A DNA stretch of 64,000 nucleotides from Streptomyces marispadix (GCF_022524345.1 NZ_JAKWJU010000002.1:3224001-3288000); one strand, 5' to 3'. Positions 44,732 to 55,568 are shown, numbered from the stretch's first letter. Numbers and translations are program-made. The notes: generated by a model from the letters alone, not told the origin.

Positions 44732-46194
44732 ACAAGCCACTGCGCCGGATCGCGATCTTCTGCGGCCTGCTGGTGCTCGCCCTGCTGGTACGCGACAACT
44801 GGATCCAGCTCGTCCAGGCCGACGAACTCAAGACCGATCCCAAGAACCGACGCGTCGCCATCGCGCGCTACTCCCAGCCGCGGGGCAACATCATCGTCGA
44901 CGGCAAGTCGATCACCGGCTCGACCGACACCAAGAGCGGCGACTTCCGCTACAAGCGCACGTACAAGAACGGCCCGATGTGGTCGCCGGTCACCGGCTAC
45001 GCCTCGCAGGCCTTCGGCGCGAACCAGCTCGAAGCCCTCAACGACGGCATCCTCACCGGCGACGACGACCGGCTCTTCTTCAACCGCACCATCGACATGC
45101 TCACGGGCAAGCCGCAGAAGGGCGGCAACGTCGTCACGACGCTCAACGCCAAGGCGCAGAAAGCCGCGTTCGAGGGCCTCGGCGACAAGAAGGGCGCCGT
45201 CGCGGCGATAAACCCCAAGACCGGCGCCATCCTCGCTCTCGCCAGCACCCCGTCCTACGACCCGTCCTCGATCGCCGGGAACGGAGACTCCGACACCGAC
45301 GCGTGGTCGAAGCTCCAGAAGAACAAGAACGAGGACGAGCCGATGCTCAACAGGGCGCTGCGGCAGACCTATCCGCCCGGCTCCACCTTCAAGGTCGTAA
45401 CGGCCGCCGCGGGTCTGGAGAGCGGCGAGTACGACCTGGACAAGGCGACCGACACCCCTGACCCGTACCAGCTCCCGGACTCGACGACCAAGCTCGGCAA
45501 CGAGGGCAACATCCCCTGCGAGAACGCCACGGTGCGCAACGCGCTGCGCTTCTCCTGCAACACCGTCTTCGCGAAGATGAGCAACAGCATCGGCAACGAG
45601 GAAATGATCAAGACGGCGGACAAGTTCGGCTTCAACGACAAGGAGCTGGACACCCCCGTCCGTGCCGCCGAGAGCGTCTACCCCGAGGACAACAAGCCGC
45701 AGAACGCCATGGCCGGCATCGGCCAGGCCAGCAACCGCGCCACCCCTCTCCAGATGGCCATGGTCGCCTCCGCGGTCGCCAACAACGGCTCGCTGATGAA
45801 GCCGTACATGGTCGACCAGCTCGTCGCCCCGAACCTCAACGTCGTCGAGCAGCACAAGCCGACCGAGATGAGCCAGCCGGTCTCCTCCGAGAACGCACAG
45901 AAACTCCAGCAGGGCATGGAGACCGTGGTACAGAAGGGCACCGGCACCAGCGCGCAGATCCCGGGCGTCACCGTCGGCGGCAAGACGGGCACCGCCCAGC
46001 GCGGCGAGAACAACAGCGAGAACCCGTATGCGTGGTTCATCTCATACGCGAAGGACAAGAACGGTGAGGCTCCCGTGGCCGTGGCCGTCGTCATCGAGGG
46101 CTCCGACACTCTCCGCAGCGACATCGCGGGAGGCAAGCTCGCCGCCCCCGTCGCCAAGGACGTGATGAACGCAGTGCTCGAGGACCAGGGATGA
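44728..46194 (+). CDS. pbpA: Class B penicillin-binding protein (PbpA)
   Basis: 488-residue transpeptidase that crosslinks peptidoglycan and partners the SEDS protein upstream. The N-terminal signal-anchor is RIAIFCGLLVLALLVRDNW. The PBP dimer-like domain follows, then the penicillin-binding domain (about 150-485) with active-site S219 in PPGSTFKVV, the SxN motif at S276 (SCN) and KTG at K419 (GGKTGTAQRG). All three catalytic motifs are intact. The GTG at 44728 has GAGGTG 8 bases upstream. The length is typical of actinobacterial PbpA. It is a likely PknB substrate by analogy with mycobacteria. Confidence 0.96.
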   Translation: MNKPLRRIAIFCGLLVLALLVRDNWIQLVQADELKTDPKNRRVAIARYSQPRGNIIVDGKSITGSTDTKSGDFRYKRTYKNGPMWSPVTGYASQAFGANQLEALNDGILTGDDDRLFFNRTIDMLTGKPQKGGNVVTTLNAKAQKAAFEGLGDKKGAVAAINPKTGAILALASTPSYDPSSIAGNGDSDTDAWSKLQKNKNEDEPMLNRALRQTYPPGSTFKVVTAAAGLESGEYDLDKATDTPDPYQLPDSTTKLGNEGNIPCENATVRNALRFSCNTVFAKMSNSIGNEEMIKTADKFGFNDKELDTPVRAAESVYPEDNKPQNAMAGIGQASNRATPLQMAMVASAVANNGSLMKPYMVDQLVAPNLNVVEQHKPTEMSQPVSSENAQKLQQGMETVVQKGTGTSAQIPGVTVGGKTGTAQRGENNSENPYAWFISYAKDKNGEAPVAVAVVIEGSDTLRSDIAGGKLAAPVAKDVMNAVLEDQG

Positions 46195-46417
46195 CGAATC
46201 CGACACCGGCCGACGCCCGTGCACACCGCGGTCCGGAAGTCCCCGCGGCGGCCCCGCGAGAGGTGACCGAAACTCCCGCGCGGGCACGGCAAATGGTGAC
46301 GTCCGTCACCTCACTCACGACCGACCCGCACGTGTGGGCGGGTACCGTATCCCGAGCAGCACACCGCCGTGCCGTACGTCAGATACGGGCCCGGACGAAC
46401 GGAGAGGGCTGGAGACT
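46195..46417. promoter_or_regulatory. Spacer upstream of pknB with a short palindrome
   Basis: GGTGAC-GTCC-GTCACC (46295-46310) is a 6-bp perfect inverted repeat about 110 bases before the pknB start and could be an operator. The gap is long compared with others in the cluster, suggesting pknB has its own promoter. Confidence 0.4.
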
Positions 46418-48424
<2,007 letters not shown>

Positions 48425-48486
48425 TGGAGCGGCACCGGGGCCCGGCGCCTTACTGACACCGGGCACCGGGCGCCCCCGGCGCACTT

Positions 48487-48525
48487 GAACGCGCCCCCGC
48501 GGCATCGGCTGCTGGGGGCGCGTTC
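48487..48525 (+). terminator. pknB terminator
   Basis: GAACGCGCCCCC (48487-48498) pairs perfectly with GGGGGCGCGTTC (48514-48525) around a 15-base loop, about 60 bases after the pknB stop. Confidence 0.8.
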
Positions 48526-48529
48526 ATGT

Positions 48530-48590
48530 GTGTACGGATGTCGTGCGTGTACGGATGTCGCGTGCGTACGGGTGTCAGTACGGATGTGGG
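48530..48590. repeat. Short direct repeats after pknB
   Basis: GTGTACGGATGTCG occurs at 48530-48543 and 48547-48560, with degenerate copies to about 48587. They lie between the convergent pknB and sortase genes. Confidence 0.7.
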
Positions 48591-48685
48591 GCGCGGCGGA
48601 GGCCGCCCGTCTTCTCGACTCAGGGCATCTCGACTCAGGGGCCTCTCAACTCATGTGTGCGCAGCCGCAGTTGACTGCCCGTCCG

Positions 48686-49453
48686 TCAGCGCAGTTCCTC
48701 CGGCGGCGTACGGTCCGCGTCCACGTCCACCGTGCGCTCCAGCTCCCCCCACACCACGTACCGGTACTTGGAGGTGAAGACCGGCGTGCACGTCGTCAGC
48801 GTGATGTAGCGACCGTCGGTCTTCTTGCCGGAGCCCTCGGGCACCGGATCGAGCACGTCCACGTTGTACTTCGACGTACGCGGCAGGATCGAGAAGACCT
48901 TGTAGACGAACCACGTGTTCTTCGTCTCGAAGACGATCGCGTCGCCCTTCTCGATCTTGTCGATCCTGTGGAACTTCGCGCCGTGCCCGTCGCGGTGGGC
49001 GGCCAGGGCGAAGTTGCCCGACTGGTCCTGCGGCATCGCCGAGCGGACCGGCTTCGTGTAGTACCCCGCCGCTCCCTTGTTCAGCTCCTTCGCGTCGGTG
49101 CCCTTCATCACCAGCACATCGTCCGGCGACATCGACGGCACATGGAGAAAGCCGATGCCGTCCTTGGTGTCGAGGGCGCCCGGAGTGCGGTCGCGCAGCC
49201 AGCTCTCACGGACCTTGTCGCCCGCGCGCTTGGAGTCCCGCTCGGCCAGCACGTTCGTCCACCACAGCGAGTAGACGACGAAGAGCGCGAGCACCACGCC
49301 CGCGGTGATGAGGAGTTCACCGGCGAAGCCGACAACGGCGGAGAGACGGCGACGGCGTGCGCGGCGTCCGCGCCGGGACGCCGGATGAGGCTGCGGGGAG
49401 GACGACTCGGCGCCGCCGGGCCCCCCGCCCCTGTCGTGTTCGGTCTGTGACAC
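48686..49453 (-). CDS. Class E sortase (short form)
   Basis: 255-residue transpeptidase anchoring surface proteins to peptidoglycan. A basic cytoplasmic tail (ASRRGRRARRRRLS) precedes one membrane segment (GFAGELLITAGVVLALFVVY) and the WWTNV junction typical of SrtE. The sortase barrel contains the catalytic His in ALAAHRDGHGAKF, the cysteine at C222 in ITLTTCTPVF, and the Arg in SKYRYVVWGEL. Class E enzymes in Streptomyces cleave LAXTG signals on chaplins and other aerial-growth proteins. It is 28 bases downstream of a second sortase gene in the same operon. Confidence 0.95.
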   Translation of the reverse strand: MSQTEHDRGGGPGGAESSSPQPHPASRRGRRARRRRLSAVVGFAGELLITAGVVLALFVVYSLWWTNVLAERDSKRAGDKVRESWLRDRTPGALDTKDGIGFLHVPSMSPDDVLVMKGTDAKELNKGAAGYYTKPVRSAMPQDQSGNFALAAHRDGHGAKFHRIDKIEKGDAIVFETKNTWFVYKVFSILPRTSKYNVDVLDPVPEGSGKKTDGRYITLTTCTPVFTSKYRYVVWGELERTVDVDADRTPPEELR

Positions 49454-49481
49454 CGCTGTCCCGCCCCGTTTCTGCCGTCCC

Positions 49482-51890
49482 CTACTCGACCAGAGCGTCC
49501 GGTTTGCCCTTGCTGCGCGGACGCTCCTCGACCATTTTGCCCCAGACGATGAGCCGGTATTTCGACGTGAATTCGGGCGTGCACGTGGTCAACGTGACGT
49601 AGCGGCCCGGCTTTCGGAAACCGGAACCCTGCGGAACGGGCTCGATCACACTGGTGTTGGCGGGGGATGTGGACGGCAGCCGGTTGGCCATCTTGTACGT
49701 GTAGAACTTCGTCGCGGTCTCCACGACGATGTCGTCGCCCGCGACCAGGCGGTTGATGTAACGGAACGGCTCACCATGGGTGTTGCGGTGGCCGGCCAGT
49801 GCGAAGTTGCCCTTCTTGTCCCACGGCATCGCCGTCTTGAACGGCTGCTTGTCGTAGTGCCCGACGAGACCCTTGTCGAGCACCCTCGGCTTGGAGACCC
49901 CCTGGGCGATGGGGACCCTGACGTCCAGCTTGGGCAGGTAGAGGATCGCGAAGCCCTCGCCGGGCGCGAAGTCGTCCGCCCTGCGCTCCGGGTCCAGGCC
50001 GGACTTACCCTTTCCGCCCCCGCCCTTCCACTGGTCCTGGAGGGACTGCGCCGCACCACCGGCCTCCTGCCCGGCGAGTACGTTCGTCCACCAGAGCTGG
50101 TAGGCGACGAAGAGCAGCATCAGCACGCCTGCCGATATGAACACCTCGCCCAGGAAACGGCTCGCGATGATCGCGGGCCCCTCTCGGCGGGCACGCTCGG
50201 CACGCCTGGCCTCAAGCCGGGTCCCGGCGGTACGGGCGGGCTGCTGCGGGCTGCCGCCCTTGCCGCGGCGCTGCGCCGCACGACGCCGCGCGGCGCGCCC
50301 GCCGAACTCCCCCGAACCCGGCCGGACGAGACCGACGGTGCTCGTGTTCGTCTTGTCGTCGTCGCCTTCAACTGCCGTGGGCGAGCGCCCGGTTGAGGGG
50401 GAGGACGAGACTTCACGGCCGGTACGGGAGCCAGTGCGGGGGTCCATACGGGAGTCGGTACGGGAACCCGCCGCCGGGGCGTCCGTGTCGGCGGCGTGCG
50501 GTGCGACGGCGGACTCGTCCACGACGGGCATGGCCGCGGTCTCGGAGAGCGGTGCACTGCGACGGCGCTGTCCTGCGCGCGGCCCGTCGGTCTGCGGCGC
50601 CTGTGGCTGCGACCGGGACTGCGCACCAGGCCGCGCACCGTGCTGCGGTGTGTCTGCCCCGGGGGTCTGGGGCTGGGTCTGGGGCTGGGTCTGGGGCCGA
50701 GCTGCGGGGGCGGCGGCGCCGCGGTTCCAGGGGGAGGGCGCACGCCGCTGCCCGGTGACGGGCGGCCCGGCGGCCGTGCCCGCCGCGGCCTGCCACTGCT
50801 GCGGCCCCTCGGACCGGCTGCCCGCCTGCCCGGCTGTCGGACCGGCTGGCTGCCCGCCCGACTGGCCGCCGCTGTAGGGGACTTGGCGCCCGGCGCCGTA
50901 CTCCTGCCGCGGCGAGGCCGAAGCGCCCTGCCCGGAGCCGTGACGCCCGCCGGGCGCCTCGCGCGGAGGCGTGCGCGCTCCCGGTCCAGGCGCCGTCCCC
51001 GCCCCCGGTCCGGCCATCGGTCCGGCCCCGGACCCAACTCCCGCTCCGGCTCCGGGCGTTGCCGCCGGTCCCGATCCGGCGCCGGCGCCGGACACCGTAC
51101 CGAGACCCGTGCCCGCACCCGCTCCGGAACCCGTTCCGGCACTCGTACCGGCGGCCGGCTCACGGTGCGGACGGAACCAGGGCGAGAGGCCGCCGTCCTG
51201 CTCCTGCCGGCCCTGCCGCCCCCAGCCCTCGTATGTCTCCGGCTCGTATGTCTCCGCCCCGTATCCCTGCGACGAGTAGCCCCGCCCCGGGGACTGCTGC
51301 GCCGGGAAGTCCCGCGCCGGGTACTCCGCGTCCTGACGGCCCGGCCCGGCGTACCCCTGGGCCTCGTACCCCTGGGCCTCGCGGCCCTGAGTCAGGTATC
51401 CCTGCGCGCTGTAACCCTGGCCCGCGTAGCCCTGGCTGCCGAAGCCCGGACCCTCGTACGGCTGCGCCTGATAGCCCTCCTGCGAGGCTGACTGCCGTCC
51501 CTGCTGTGGCTGCGGTGACTGCTGTGGCTGCGGCTGCCCGTAGCCCGGGTCGTACCCCTGCTGCCCTCGGTGCCGCCCGTGAGCCCCCTGCTGCTCGTAA
51601 CTCCCGCTCGCCGCACGCTCGTTCCGACCGGCGCCGCCCCCCGTGCCCTGCCCCGGAAGCGGATCGCTCAGCGGGTCCTGAAGCGCGTCGACCGCGCGCT
51701 GGAAGTCCTCGCCCTGCCCGTAGTCCGCGCCCTGCCCGTACTCTCCGTACGTGCCTTGCGGCCAACTCCCGCCGGAGCCCCGCGGACTGTACGGATCGTC
51801 CTCGTCCCGCTCGCCGTAAGGATCGCCGTACGCGTTCCCGTAAGGATCGCCGTAGGGCCGTCCGTAGGCGTCGTCCCCCTCGGGGGGCAT
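49482..51890 (-). CDS. Class E sortase with very long repetitive N-terminal region
   Basis: 802 residues. About 570 N-terminal residues are low complexity: DPYGNAYGDPYGERD, then GYxxQGY repeats (QGYSAQGYLTQGREAQGYE), a Gly/Ala/Ser/Thr tract (GTGSGAGAGTGLGTVSG) and Pro/Gln-rich segments (ARPQTQPQTQPQT). Then come a membrane segment (GEVFISAGVLMLLFVAYQLW) with WWTNV and a complete SrtE barrel: His in ALAGHRNTHGEP, C770 in VTLTTCTPEF, Arg in SKYRLIVWGKM. Class E sortases usually carry shorter N-termini. The region is cytoplasmic by topology. The ATG at 51890 is used; a GTG at 51899 overlaps the pabA stop and is also plausible. Confidence 0.9.
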   Translation of the reverse strand: MPPEGDDAYGRPYGDPYGNAYGDPYGERDEDDPYSPRGSGGSWPQGTYGEYGQGADYGQGEDFQRAVDALQDPLSDPLPGQGTGGGAGRNERAASGSYEQQGAHGRHRGQQGYDPGYGQPQPQQSPQPQQGRQSASQEGYQAQPYEGPGFGSQGYAGQGYSAQGYLTQGREAQGYEAQGYAGPGRQDAEYPARDFPAQQSPGRGYSSQGYGAETYEPETYEGWGRQGRQEQDGGLSPWFRPHREPAAGTSAGTGSGAGAGTGLGTVSGAGAGSGPAATPGAGAGVGSGAGPMAGPGAGTAPGPGARTPPREAPGGRHGSGQGASASPRQEYGAGRQVPYSGGQSGGQPAGPTAGQAGSRSEGPQQWQAAAGTAAGPPVTGQRRAPSPWNRGAAAPAARPQTQPQTQPQTPGADTPQHGARPGAQSRSQPQAPQTDGPRAGQRRRSAPLSETAAMPVVDESAVAPHAADTDAPAAGSRTDSRMDPRTGSRTGREVSSSPSTGRSPTAVEGDDDKTNTSTVGLVRPGSGEFGGRAARRRAAQRRGKGGSPQQPARTAGTRLEARRAERARREGPAIIASRFLGEVFISAGVLMLLFVAYQLWWTNVLAGQEAGGAAQSLQDQWKGGGGKGKSGLDPERRADDFAPGEGFAILYLPKLDVRVPIAQGVSKPRVLDKGLVGHYDKQPFKTAMPWDKKGNFALAGHRNTHGEPFRYINRLVAGDDIVVETATKFYTYKMANRLPSTSPANTSVIEPVPQGSGFRKPGRYVTLTTCTPEFTSKYRLIVWGKMVEERPRSKGKPDALVE

Positions 51891-51895
51891 TCCCG

Positions 51896-52566
51896 TCACC
51901 TGCCCCCCGCGGCCGTGCCCCCGGCAGCGGCAGCGGCGACCCGCACCCCGGACAGCCCGGCGGCGCGCTCGACGGCGCCCGCGTCGCCGCACTCGGCAAG
52001 CCAGTTGGCGAGCATCGGATGACCCCACTGCGTCAGCACGGACTCGGGGTGGAACTGCACGCCCTCGACGGGCAGTTCACGGTGGCGCAGCCCCATCACC
52101 AGGCCGCTGTCGGTACGTGCCGTGACCTCCAGGGCCGGGGGGACGCCGTCGTCGGCGACGCCGAGGGAGTGGTAGCGCGTGGCCGTGAACGGCGAGGGCA
52201 GTCCCGCGAACACACCCGCCCCGGAGTGCGAGACCGGCGAGGTCTTGCCGTGCAGCAGCTCGGGCGCGCGCCCCACCACGCCGCCGTAGGCGACGGCCAT
52301 CGACTGCATTCCGAGGCAGACGCCGAAGACGGGCACGCCGCTCGCCGCGCAGTGCCGCACCATCTCGACGCACACACCGGCCTGTTCGGGCGTTCCGGGC
52401 CCGGGGGAGAGAGCAGCACGCCGTCGAACCCGTCGTCCGCGTGGCGCAGTTCGGTCTCGTCGTTGCGTACGACCTCGCACTCGGCACCCAACTGGTACAG
52501 GTACTGCACGAGGTTGAAGACGAAGCTGTCGTAGTTGTCGACGACGAGGATGCGGGCGGCGCCCAT
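51896..52566 (-). pseudogene. pabA: Glutamine amidotransferase, anthranilate/aminodeoxychorismate synthase component II, frameshifted
   Basis: The first frame, from ATG 52566, encodes ARILVVDNYDSFVFNLVQYL and DGFDGVLLSPPG. The rest of the class I amidotransferase is in another frame: GTPEQAGVCVEMVRHCAASG, active Cys in VFGVCLGMQSMAVAYGG, and the His/Glu pair in VEGVQFHPESVLTQWG. The break is at a five-G run (52403-52407 on the plus strand): the family sequence LLSPGPGTPE is regained if two of those bases are removed, or one added with an extra Pro. All catalytic residues survive. No chorismate-binding component I gene is adjacent. The start overlaps the stop of the upstream 55-residue gene. 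Confidence 0.86.
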
Positions 52567-52733
52567 CAGCTTCCACCGCCGTCGACGGTCACGTCGTTGA
52601 AGGGGAGCAGCGGCTCCGCCCAGGGGAAGACGTACTGAAACAGCAGAAAAACGACTCCGAGCGCGAGCACGAGCGAGCACAGTGCCCGCACCCATGTGTT
52701 GCCGGGCAGATGCCGCCAGATCCAGCCGTACAT
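52566..52733 (-). CDS. Small conserved membrane protein upstream of pabA
   Basis: 55 residues: MYGWIWRHLPGNTWVRALCS then a membrane helix (LVLALGVVFLLFQYVFPWAE) and an acidic tail ending FNDVTVDGGGS. Its stop (TGATG) overlaps the pabA start by one base, showing translational coupling. A protein of this size and sequence type sits at the same place between the DUF881 gene and pabA in Streptomyces, which supports it as real. Function unknown; the operon links it with sortases and septal factors. Confidence 0.85.
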   Translation of the reverse strand: MYGWIWRHLPGNTWVRALCSLVLALGVVFLLFQYVFPWAEPLLPFNDVTVDGGGS

Positions 52734-52865
52734 CCCAGCGTGCCGTCCCTTCCCTACCGTTCCCTCACCGTCGTATCCCGCCTTCAGGGCGCGCCCACCA
52801 GAGTACGGGCCCGCGCGGTGGCGAAGTGGCCCAGTCGGGCAAGAGACCGCGAGCCAGGGCCCGCT

Positions 52866-53603
52866 TCACCCGGCCGGCTTCGCGTAGTGCAGGTCGACTG
52901 TGCCCGAATAGCCGGGCAGGGTCACGGACTTGCGCTCGTCGACCTTCCACCCGAGGTCGTACGCGTCGACGTACTGGAGGTAGTTCTGGATCGCGGGCGA
53001 ACTGTCGAGCGCCTTCTGGAGCGACTCCTGGTCGCCGACGGCGGTCACCTTGTACGGCGGTGAGTAGACGCGCCCCTGGAGGATGAGGGTGTTGCCGACG
53101 CATCGCACGGCGCTCGTCGAGATCAGCCGCTGATCCATGATCTTGATGCCCTCGGCGCCGCCCTTCCACAGGGCGTTGACGACGGCTTGCAGGTCCTGCT
53201 GGTGGATGACGAGGTCGTTGGCCTGCGGCTCGGGGACTCCGGGGATCTGCGCGGTGGCGTTGGGCGGTGCGTCGTCGAGGGTCACGGAAAGTCCCGCTCC
53301 GGCAACCTTCTTGGTGCCGGCGTCCTTCTCCAGGCCCTCCAGTCTGCGGTTCTCCTCGTCGCTGCTTCCGCTGTCGCGCCGTGCGAGGCGGTCGACCTGG
53401 CCGCGTACCGCTGCGGCGGAGGCGTCGAGTTCGGCGTTCTTGCGGCTGCGTTCCTGGATGAGGTCGGACAGCCGGAGCATCGAGGAGTCGGTACGCAGAT
53501 CGGTACCATGTGCGGTGTTGAAACTGATCCAGAAGATGAGACCGGCGAGGGCGAAGACCCCCAGGGTGGCCAGCCGTGCGGGACGGATTCGCAATCTGGT
53601 CAC
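52866..53603 (-). CDS. DUF881 family membrane-anchored protein
   Basis: 245 residues. An N-terminal anchor (LATLGVFALAGLIFWISFN) precedes a coiled-coil stretch (LIQERSRKNAELDASAAAVR) and a DUF881 domain (about 95-240): GAGLSVTLDDAPPNA, VIHQQDLQAVVNALWKGGAE, MDQRLISTSAVRCVGNTLIL, and VYSPPYKVTAVGD. It is extracytoplasmic. DUF881 genes lie beside crgA in actinobacteria and resemble the YlxW/YlxX proteins of Firmicutes. The start is a GTG at 53603. It is the first gene of a minus-strand unit leading through the small protein, pabA and both sortases, and is divergent from crgA. Confidence 0.94.
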   Translation of the reverse strand: MTRLRIRPARLATLGVFALAGLIFWISFNTAHGTDLRTDSSMLRLSDLIQERSRKNAELDASAAAVRGQVDRLARRDSGSSDEENRRLEGLEKDAGTKKVAGAGLSVTLDDAPPNATAQIPGVPEPQANDLVIHQQDLQAVVNALWKGGAEGIKIMDQRLISTSAVRCVGNTLILQGRVYSPPYKVTAVGDQESLQKALDSSPAIQNYLQYVDAYDLGWKVDERKSVTLPGYSGTVDLHYAKPAG

Positions 53604-53730
53604 TACCCTCGTCTCCCTCCACCGCGGGGAAGCACTACGCTAACGGACCACCACAGCGTCACATCCCCCTCGGTCGACGTTCCGGGGGGCCCCATCGCGG
53701 TAAGGGAAGCCGTCGACAGGAGAGACTCTC

Positions 53731-53991
53731 GTGCCGAAGTCACGGATCCGCAAAAAGGAAGACTTCACTCCGCCTCCGGAGAAGAAGGCGACCGAGATCA
53801 GCCTCGGTGGTACGGGCGGCAGGTGGGTCGCGCCGCTGATGCTTGCGCTGTTCCTCATCGGTCTGGCGTGGATCGTGCTGTTCTACGTGACCCAGAGCAA
53901 GCTGCCCGTCGAGACGCTCGGCAGTTGGAACATCGTGGTCGGCTTCGGCTTCATCGCGGCGGGGTTCGTCGTCTCCACTCAGTGGAAGTAG
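53731..53991 (+). CDS. crgA: Cell division protein CrgA
   Basis: 86 residues with two membrane helices ([20 protein letters not shown], and [17 protein letters not shown] ending STQWK). The N-terminus [20 protein letters not shown] and the loop [14 protein letters not shown] match the WhiP/CrgA family. In Streptomyces CrgA coordinates growth and septation and affects FtsZ ring timing; in mycobacteria it binds FtsQ, FtsI and CwsA. The GTG at 53731 follows GGAGAG. It is divergent from the DUF881 gene. Complete and typical in length. Confidence 0.97.
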   Translation: MPKSRIRKKEDFTPPPEKKATEISLGGTGGRWVAPLMLALFLIGLAWIVLFYVTQSKLPVETLGSWNIVVGFGFIAAGFVVSTQWK

Positions 53992-54473
53992 CCGCCCGTT
54001 CAGTGAGAGCAGCACCCGGCGGCGCCCGGGAGGTTCCCCGGTAGGCACGCTCCTGCGCCTCCCCCGGCATCGGCTACGGCACCGCTCCGGCAGGGTCCGG
54101 GGGCGGTGCCGCGCGGTACGGCAGCGACGTAACCGCTGCTGAGCCTGCCCGCGCCCAAAGTTATCCACAGCCTGATCCACAGGGCTGGATAACTTTCACA
54201 AGATCTGTGGATAACCCTGCGTGAGTTGACGCCCGTCCTATCGGTCATCCCGGTCACCCCTCTCCCGTCCCCCCTGCTGTCCAGGGAAAACGGACCTGTG
54301 AGCGACTCTGGACAGCCGTTCCGTACGCGGTGCACAAGATCCGGAACTCGCTGTGGACAACAGGGCGAAAGCCCCGGTCAGGGCCGGTCGTCAACGGTCG
54401 GCGAGAAGCGGATCAGCGCCCTGCGCGGAGCAGGCCCGCACGCCGGTCAGAGTTCCGGTCACGTCCGGCCCGC
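53992..54473. other. DnaA-box cluster between crgA and the rhomboid gene
   Basis: Convergent intergenic region with no gene. DnaA boxes: TTATCCACA at 54161-54169; TGATCCACA (one mismatch) at 54173-54181; TGTGGATAA (minus-strand box) at 54206-54214; TGTGGACAA (minus-strand TTGTCCACA, the preferred Streptomyces box) at 54352-54360. A degenerate GCTGGATAA lies at 54184-54192. The first boxes face each other within 54 bases in a locally AT-richer stretch. It resembles a non-origin DnaA-titration or regulatory cluster. Confidence 0.8.
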
Positions 54474-55355
54474 TCAGGGCACGAGCTGAAGCGTGCGTAC
54501 GACGCACGCCGCCACGATCAGCAGCAGCATCGCCGCGCACGATCCGTACTGCACCAGCCGCCGGTTCTTACGCGGGGCGTGCACCATCGCGTAGGCGATG
54601 AGCGCGCCGACGGCGAGACCGCCGATGTGCGCCTGCCAGGAGATGCCCTGCCAGGTGAAGGTGAAGACGAGGTTGATGCCGAGCAGGATGAGGATCGGCC
54701 GCATGTCGTAGTTCATGCGGCGCATCAGCACGGCCGTGGCGCCGAACAGCCCGAAGATCGCGCCGGAGGCGCCGAGCGACGCCTGTCCCGGGGCGGAGAC
54801 GAGGAAGGTCAGCGCGCTGCCGCCGAGCCCGGAGAGCAGATAGAGCGCGCTGTAGCGCAGCCGTCCGAGCGCTGCCTCCAGCGGCGGACCCAGGAACCAC
54901 AGGCCCAGCATGTTCATCGCGATGTGCCAGACCTCCTGGTGCAGGAACATCGAGGTCAGCAGCCGGTACCACTGGCCTTGCGCGACGCCTTCGACCGGTC
55001 CGTACGGTTCGGTGACGGCCTGGCCGAAGAGCAGCAGATCGTCGACGAGCCGGTCGCCCGCGATGAGCACGGCGACGAAGACCGCCACGTTGACACCGAG
55101 AAGGATCTTGGTGACGAGGCGGCGGTCGGCGGCGATCACACCGCCCGCTATCGTGCGCGGCGCGGCGGCCCCCGGCGGGTGCCCGGTGCCCGATCCGTCC
55201 TTCACGCACTCCGGGCACTGGAAGCCGACGGACGCCGGGACCATGCACTCAGGACATATGGGGCGTTCGCAGCGGACGCAGCTTATGCCGGTCTCCCGTT
55301 CCGGATGCCGGTAGCAGTACGTCACCCGGGGCTCCGTACGGTGCTGGTCCTCCAC
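54474..55355 (-). CDS. Rhomboid-family intramembrane serine protease with zinc-ribbon N-terminus
   Basis: 293 residues. A cysteine/histidine-rich N-terminal module (YCYRHPERETGISCVRCERP, then ICPECMV and FQCPECV) looks like a B-box/zinc-ribbon pair. The rhomboid core follows, with six or seven membrane segments: HIAMNMLGLWFLGPPLEAAL, catalytic Ser in SLGASGAIFGLFGATAV, and catalytic His in SWQAHIGGLAVGALIAYAM. Rhomboids cleave transmembrane substrates; targets here are unknown. The GTG at 55355 is chosen because GGGAAGGG precedes it and the cysteine module starts soon after; an ATG at 55484 would add 43 atypical residues including a terminator stem. Confidence 0.92.
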   Translation of the reverse strand: MEDQHRTEPRVTYCYRHPERETGISCVRCERPICPECMVPASVGFQCPECVKDGSGTGHPPGAAAPRTIAGGVIAADRRLVTKILLGVNVAVFVAVLIAGDRLVDDLLLFGQAVTEPYGPVEGVAQGQWYRLLTSMFLHQEVWHIAMNMLGLWFLGPPLEAALGRLRYSALYLLSGLGGSALTFLVSAPGQASLGASGAIFGLFGATAVLMRRMNYDMRPILILLGINLVFTFTWQGISWQAHIGGLAVGALIAYAMVHAPRKNRRLVQYGSCAAMLLLIVAACVVRTLQLVP

Positions 55356-55425
55356 GGCCCTTCCCTCCCCCTCGCGCGGTCTCGTGCCGTCTCCGTGCGG
55401 CCTCTTCTGAAGTGTCCTGCGAAGC

Positions 55426-55478
55426 GGAACCGTTCCGCCCCCGCCTTCTCCTACGGTCGGGCGGGGCGGAACGGTTCC
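55426..55478. terminator. Terminator of the cyclophilin gene
   Basis: A perfect 16-bp stem, GGAACCGTTCCGCCCC (55426-55441) with GGGGCGGAACGGTTCC (55463-55478), around a 21-base loop, about 90 bases downstream of the minus-strand cyclophilin stop. Confidence 0.85.
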
Positions 55479-55568
55479 CGGCACACGGCCCGTTCGCGCC
55501 TCCTCCGCGGCGCGCGGTCCTTACGCGGCTCTCAGGCGCCGCACAGTCCCTGCGCGCCGGGCGACGCG

